A program made the translations under genes and the position numbers. Of a stretch of DNA of 9,373 bases, positions 6,385 through 9,373 are shown one piece after another. Within the stretch, counting starts at the first letter, position 1; each line of letters starts with the position of its first letter. The notes under the pieces were generated by a model. The model did not search any database. It was not told the origin of the DNA and worked only from the letters and a program-made list of their open reading frames with translations. This stretch comes from Nitrosomonadales bacterium (GTDB taxonomy: Bacteria; Pseudomonadota; Gammaproteobacteria; Burkholderiales; Gallionellaceae): NCBI GenBank assembly GCA_016218465.1, contig JACREA010000137.1, positions 1 to 9,373 on the forward strand, in the 5' to 3' direction.

Positions 6385-7224
6385 ATGTTCTCCATCATTA
6401 TCCCCACCTGGAACAACCTTGCGCTGCTGCAACTGTGCATCCGCAGCATCCAGCAGCATTCCGCATATGCGCACCAGATCATCGTGCATGTCAATGACGG
6501 CAGCGACGGCACGCTGGATTGGGTGCGCGAACAGGGCATCACGCACACCGCCTCACCGCAGAACATCGGTATTTGCCTGGCAGTGAATGAGGCGGCGATG
6601 CATGCCACGCAGGATTACATCCTGTATCTGAACGACGACATGTATTGCTGCCCCGGCTGGGACTCCGCGCTGGTCAACAAGCTCAAGCAACTGGACACCG
6701 ATATGTTCATGCTCTCCGGTACCATGATCGAGCCGCGCGACACCCACAATCCCTTCGTGATCGTGCGCAATTACGGCGGCGATGTGGAGAATTTCGACGA
6801 AGCCAAACTGCTCGCGGAATTGCCGCAACTGCGCAAAGCCGATTGGTGTGGCGCGACCTGGCCGCCCACGCTGGTAAGCAAACGCTGGTGGTTCAAGGTA
6901 GGCGGATACAGCAGCGAGTTCTCTCCCGGCATGAGCAGCGATAATGATTTTTCGATGAAGCTATGGCATGCAGGCTGCCGCATCTTTCTGGGGGTGGGCG
7001 ATTCGCTGGTCTATCACTTCCAATGCAAATCCACCGGCAAGGTGAAGAAGAACAATGGCGGCAAGCAGTTCCTGCACAAGTGGGGAATGCGCCAATCGGT
7101 TTTCGACCGCTATTACTTGCGTCGCGGCACACCCGCCCAAGGCTTGCGTCTGGATGAACCGGAGGACACCCGCGAGTTGCGCTGGCAGTTGCTGCGCAGC
7201 AGGTTAAAACGCGCGTTGGGCTAA
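6385..7224 (+). CDS. Family 2 glycosyltransferase (GT-A fold), copy B
   Basis: This 279-residue GT2 enzyme begins MFSIIIPTWNN and has NDGSDGT (37-43), the DXD-like NDD at 83-85, GMSSDND (182-188) as the probable catalytic acidic motif, and HFQCKSTG (211-218). By hand count about 123 of the first 240 residues are identical to copy A at 3673-4593 with no gap, so the two arose by duplication and have diverged widely. The tail after about 245 is basic and unrelated to copy A's. No membrane segment is seen. It probably adds a different sugar, or uses a different acceptor, in the same glycan. The ATG at 6385 is well fixed by alignment, although only a weak GAGA precedes it. The Wzz-like gene follows by 152 bp in the same direction, apparently with its own promoter. 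Confidence 0.93.
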   Translation: MFSIIIPTWNNLALLQLCIRSIQQHSAYAHQIIVHVNDGSDGTLDWVREQGITHTASPQNIGICLAVNEAAMHATQDYILYLNDDMYCCPGWDSALVNKLKQLDTDMFMLSGTMIEPRDTHNPFVIVRNYGGDVENFDEAKLLAELPQLRKADWCGATWPPTLVSKRWWFKVGGYSSEFSPGMSSDNDFSMKLWHAGCRIFLGVGDSLVYHFQCKSTGKVKKNNGGKQFLHKWGMRQSVFDRYYLRRGTPAQGLRLDEPEDTRELRWQLLRSRLKRALG

Positions 7225-7304
7225 TGTCGTGTCACGCAGTATGTCGTATTTATTGTGCTGGATTCACGCCATCTTTTTCATGAGATCAGGTTTGAAACCT
7301 CGCG

Positions 7305-7310
7305 TATAAT
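7305..7310 (+). promoter_or_regulatory. Candidate -10 box (TATAAT) for the Wzz-like gene
   Basis: A perfect TATAAT consensus sits in GCGTATAATCGCG, 66 bp before the ATG at 7377. No convincing -35 hexamer is found at 16-18 bp spacing (7282-7287 reads GAGATC). The box is therefore a good but incomplete promoter candidate, giving a leader of about 60 bases. The stretch 7225-7304 shows no convincing terminator for the upstream GT2 gene. Confidence 0.5.
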
Positions 7311-7376
7311 CGCGATCTACTCGGATAGCCGTATAAATTGCAGGCTATTTATCACCATTTTTTAAACAAGAGCGCT

Positions 7377-8591
7377 ATGCAAAAACAGGATAATTTCAGC
7401 ACGCCGGATGTCATTACCAATGACGACGTTATTTCTTTAACAGATATCCTCGCCCCCCTTTGGCGTTCGCGCTGGATGATTTTATTGGTGACACTGTCGG
7501 TAGCTGCCCTTGGTTTGGCAGGATCGCAGCTCTTCGCGCAATACAAGAGCGAGGGATATTTCCAGTTCGGCGGCGCCATTCCGGCAGATAAAGATAAAGA
7601 ACCTCCCGGCATCTCGTTTTCCGATTTCAAGCGCTATGCGGCATCGTATATGACCAGTGAGCGATTTGCCGATTTTGTGCGTGACAAAAAACTGGAGACG
7701 ACTACGGGCATTGACAGCCTGACAGCGCTGTTTGCCTCACGCGATGGCCTCGGCAAGCAGATCGAGCCTATCTATCCCTTTACCAAACTGGATGCCAAGG
7801 AGCTTGTGGAACAACCCAAGGGCATTAGCAACAACGTGATCGGGCTACGCATCAACTACACAAACCGTTCTCCGGAGCTTGCGCAACAGATGGTGGTTCT
7901 GCTGGGGCGTTATGTGATGGATAGCATAGCGTATCAAATATATTCGGACGAACTTCAGTTCAAGCACGGCGAGATCCAAGCGAAAATGACTTGGCTCGAA
8001 AATGTCATTATCACCAACCAGGAACTGCTGGAGAAATACCACCGCAAGGGCACCGACCTGAAAAAAATTGTGAGCCGCTATCCGGACTCGACCCGGCAGG
8101 CTTCACGACAGGTTGTTTCGGTGACTGAAGACAACGCGCGTTATCTGTCCCCGGTTACGCTATTGGTGACGACGGAAGTTCAGGCGTCCGAGGCGAATGA
8201 GTCTATACGCAAAGCCAAGCGTGATCTGCGGCAATACGCGCTTTGGCTGGAATATTATGATCACGCCAAGGTGTTGCTGGACCAGACAAAATCGGGAGAG
8301 ACGGTGTTGCGCGGTCTGGAGTCAGTCAAGGTAAGCGTGTTCAAGGGCAAAAACCTGCAAGATGATGTGATCAAGGAGGTATATAACATGATCACGATCG
8401 ATAACCAAAACGCGATCAACCTGTATCTGGAAAAATGCCGTTTCATTGCCGGCCCGAACCTGCCCGCGCATTCAACCGCGCGCCCGCTGCTTACATCGGC
8501 GATGGGTACGGTACTGGGTTTGTTTTTATCGGTATTGCTGGTGTTTGCGCGAAACTGGTGGCGCGGCAATTGGCAGAAGATAACTGGCTGA
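7377..8591 (+). CDS. Wzz-like chain-length determinant / polysaccharide co-polymerase
   Basis: This 404-residue inner-membrane protein has the polysaccharide co-polymerase plan: a short cytoplasmic N-terminus (1-32), a first membrane helix (about 33-53), a large periplasmic region rich in long helices (about 54-368), and a second membrane helix (about 371-390) with a short basic tail. The region before the second helix has the usual proline-containing motif (GPNLPAHSTARP, 359-370). No Walker A or tyrosine-kinase domain follows, so it is the Wzz-like rather than the Wzc-like type. These proteins oligomerise and set glycan chain length with a Wzy polymerase. The ATG at 7377 is preferred to the TTG at 7338 because AAGAG lies just upstream and the N-terminus then has normal length. 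Overall divergence from classical Wzz is considerable, so the exact partner is uncertain. Confidence 0.82.
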   Translation: MQKQDNFSTPDVITNDDVISLTDILAPLWRSRWMILLVTLSVAALGLAGSQLFAQYKSEGYFQFGGAIPADKDKEPPGISFSDFKRYAASYMTSERFADFVRDKKLETTTGIDSLTALFASRDGLGKQIEPIYPFTKLDAKELVEQPKGISNNVIGLRINYTNRSPELAQQMVVLLGRYVMDSIAYQIYSDELQFKHGEIQAKMTWLENVIITNQELLEKYHRKGTDLKKIVSRYPDSTRQASRQVVSVTEDNARYLSPVTLLVTTEVQASEANESIRKAKRDLRQYALWLEYYDHAKVLLDQTKSGETVLRGLESVKVSVFKGKNLQDDVIKEVYNMITIDNQNAINLYLEKCRFIAGPNLPAHSTARPLLTSAMGTVLGLFLSVLLVFARNWWRGNWQKITG

Positions 8592-8658
8592 GTGGCATCA
8601 GAGCCGGAGGTTTTCCCCAATGAATTATTTATCTTTACATAATTCGCGACACACATGC

Positions 8659-8744
8659 CGTCATTCCGGCGCAGGCCGGAATCCAGCAAAATAAAAATGC
8701 CTTTTGTTTAAATCCACTGAATTCCGGCCTGCGCCGGAATGATG
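8659..8744. repeat. Palindromic intergenic repeat, copy 2
   Basis: Arms at 8659-8686 and 8717-8744 pair over 28 positions with two mismatches around a 30-base loop. The loop shares ATGCCTTTTGTTTAAA with copy 1 (7-91), in the same orientation. Within each arm the small hairpin reads ATTCCGGC/GCCGGAAT, where copy 1 has ATTCCCGC/GCGGGAAT. Both partners of one base pair have therefore changed together. It lies 67 bp beyond the Wzz-like stop codon. Confidence 0.9.
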
Positions 8745-8807
8745 TAATGGTTTTATTATTTTTTAAATTCCATTCTGAGTGATGCAGCACTGTCTTCAGT
8801 TAAATGA

Positions 8808-8826
8808 CCTCCGGCAAAGCCGGAGG
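8808..8826. terminator. GC-rich hairpin, possible bidirectional terminator
   Basis: CCTCCGGC and GCCGGAGG pair perfectly over 8 bp around an AAA loop. It is followed by CTTATT on the plus strand, so the T tract is short. This is the first strong stem after the palindromic repeat downstream of the Wzz-like gene, about 215 bp past the stop codon. Confidence 0.4.
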
Positions 8827-8864
8827 CTTATTGGGTAATCCCCCCAAAGGGCCATTAAATCGTG

Positions 8865-8890
8865 AGCCGCGTGAAGGCGGCGGGCTTTTT
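8865..8890 (+). terminator. Candidate intrinsic terminator
   Basis: AGCCGC pairs with GCGGGCT (one bulged G) around a short loop, and five T's end the element (8886-8890). An alternative 5-bp stem, GCCGC/GCGGC, uses the same region. Position downstream of the Wzz-like gene fits a plus-strand terminator, though it is 270 bp from the stop codon. Confidence 0.4.
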
Positions 8891-8999
8891 ACTCCTTCCC
8901 CCTTGCAGGGGAAGGTTGGGATGGGGGTAGAAATTTCGATTGTGTTCATGCTTAGTTTCTACCCCCTCCCTACCCCTCCCCCTGCAAGGGGGAGGGAAT
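8891..8999. repeat. Large imperfect C/G-rich inverted repeat
   Basis: The arm at about 8891-8933 is the imperfect reverse complement of 8956-8999, with a 22-base A/T-rich loop. The inner ends match exactly (GGGGGTAGAAA and TTTCTACCCCC), as does the core CCCCCTTGCAGGGG. Each arm itself contains a CCCC-TTGCA-GGGG hairpin, as in copies 1 and 2 of the other repeat. It is a different sequence family with the same architecture. A short open frame running across it is the product of the repeat, not a gene. Confidence 0.75.
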
Positions 9000-9061
9000 G
9001 ATGTTGCATAATTTTAGCGTTGCTCTTTGATGACCGCCGGAACGGTCAAACCTAACCGAGT

Positions 9062-9105
9062 CCCCCGGCATAGCAGGGGGTTTACCTAACTGAATTATGT
9101 AAACC
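9062..9105. other. Two overlapping small hairpins before the convergent glycosyltransferase gene
   Basis: CCCCC (9062-9066) pairs with GGGGG (9076-9080), and GGTTTAC (9079-9085) pairs with GTAAACC (9099-9105). They share bases 9079-9080, so only one can be fully formed at a time. They lie 28-71 bp downstream of the minus-strand gene ending at 9133 and may mark its transcript end, but neither is followed by a T run in that direction. Nothing else is supported in 9000-9132 apart from a small GACCG/CGGTC stem near 9030. Confidence 0.35.
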
Positions 9106-9132
9106 TCAATAATCCGCGCATTTCCCCAGCGG

Positions 9133-9373
9133 TCAACGGGGCGCAGAACGTAATGCCTCGAGCTTGCGATATTTCAGGTAGGTAGTGCGCGCATTCATGC
9201 GTGCGATGTTCCAGCCGGCACTTCCATCCAGCACACCCAGTCGCAAAACATAGGTTCGCACAAATGCCCAACCGGCGCGCAGAACAGCATCCCACCAATT
9301 GGATCGCTTCCCGGATTGAAACATCTGTTGTGCCGCGGCAGTTGAATAATGTTCCACCTTGCGCTCCACATCA
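9133..9373 (-). CDS. Family 2 glycosyltransferase, C-terminal part (LPS-core WaaE/KdtX-like), cut by window edge
   Basis: Eighty codons are open from the right edge to a TGA at 9133-9135, and the frame continues beyond the window. The GTG at 9369 is an internal valine codon, not a start. The stretch beginning VERKVEHYSTAAAQQMFQ, a hydrophobic segment around AFVRTYVLRLGVLDG, and a final LKYRKLEA are the typical ending of GT2 proteins in the WaaE/KdtX-like group acting on the LPS inner core. In that family this region is an amphipathic or membrane-associated tail after the catalytic domain. The catalytic residues lie outside the window. Orientation is convergent with the Wzz-like gene. Family assignment rests on remembered C-terminal sequence style and is moderately sure. 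Confidence 0.75.
   Translation of the reverse strand, partial: DVERKVEHYSTAAAQQMFQSGKRSNWWDAVLRAGWAFVRTYVLRLGVLDGSAGWNIARMNARTTYLKYRKLEALRSAPR

Noticed and set aside
6208..6546. Minus-strand 112-codon frame across the start of the plus-strand GT2 gene
   Set aside because: Antisense to the conserved N-terminus of GT2 copy B and composed of low-information residues; no homology recognised.
7..8744. The repeated elements as a CRISPR array
   Set aside because: Only two copies 8.6 kb apart, long arms and no regular spacers; they are intergenic palindromic repeats.
8804..9001. Plus-strand 65-codon frame in the repeat region
   Set aside because: Its G/P-rich translation is produced by the hairpins and the C/G-rich inverted repeat.
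9369..9371. GTG at 9369 as start of a small 78-residue protein
   Set aside because: The frame stays open to the window edge and the sequence matches the C-terminal end of longer GT2 proteins, so this codon is internal.

Overview
The window is part of a bacterial cell-surface polysaccharide (O-antigen, LPS or exopolysaccharide) locus, with an unrelated AAA+ ATPase gene at its left edge. Moderate GC content, many palindromic intergenic repeats with ends of the type GTCATTCC/GGAATGAC, and the protein style suggest a betaproteobacterium, possibly of the Nitrosomonadales/Gallionellaceae. That placement is inference from sequence style, not a measured match.

Layout from left to right. A 28-bp-arm inverted repeat (7-91) lies just after the stop codon of a minus-strand DUF4143-type AAA+ ATPase (126-1259), whose upstream region carries a perfect 22-bp palindrome (1281-1302). 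Next is a minus-strand block read from right to left: an O-antigen ligase/polymerase-like membrane protein (4629-5870), a family 2 glycosyltransferase (3673-4593), and a 729-residue protein made of two fused family 4 glycosyltransferases (1420-3609). Gaps between these genes are 35 and 63 bp, which fits an operon. Between 5871 and 6384 lies wreckage: a decayed copy of the 5' end of the family 4 gene (about 5908-6146), split by a 111-bp MITE-like element with TA target duplication (5946-6056), and a short truncated reading frame with a CxxC start (6234-6380).

On the plus strand follow a second family 2 glycosyltransferase (6385-7224), about half identical to the one at 3673-4593, and a Wzz-like chain-length/co-polymerase protein (7377-8591) with a TATAAT box upstream. 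From 8592 to 9132 there is no gene. That stretch holds a second copy of the first repeat (8659-8744), terminator-like hairpins, and a larger C/G-rich inverted repeat (8891-8999). The right edge cuts through the C-terminal part of a minus-strand glycosyltransferase similar to the WaaE/KdtX-like LPS-core group (9133 to beyond 9373).

Working together, the glycosyltransferases would assemble an oligosaccharide on a lipid carrier at the cytoplasmic face of the inner membrane. The Wzz-like protein would control chain length, and the ligase/polymerase-like protein would join finished units or chains in the periplasm. No flippase (Wzx), ABC exporter, initiating sugar-phosphate transferase or nucleotide-sugar enzyme is visible here, so those must lie elsewhere. 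No complete new system is evident. The strongest unusual signals are gene duplication and decay around the ligase gene, the TA-flanked palindromic element, the tandem glycosyltransferase fusion, and a repeat family with a compensatory stem change.
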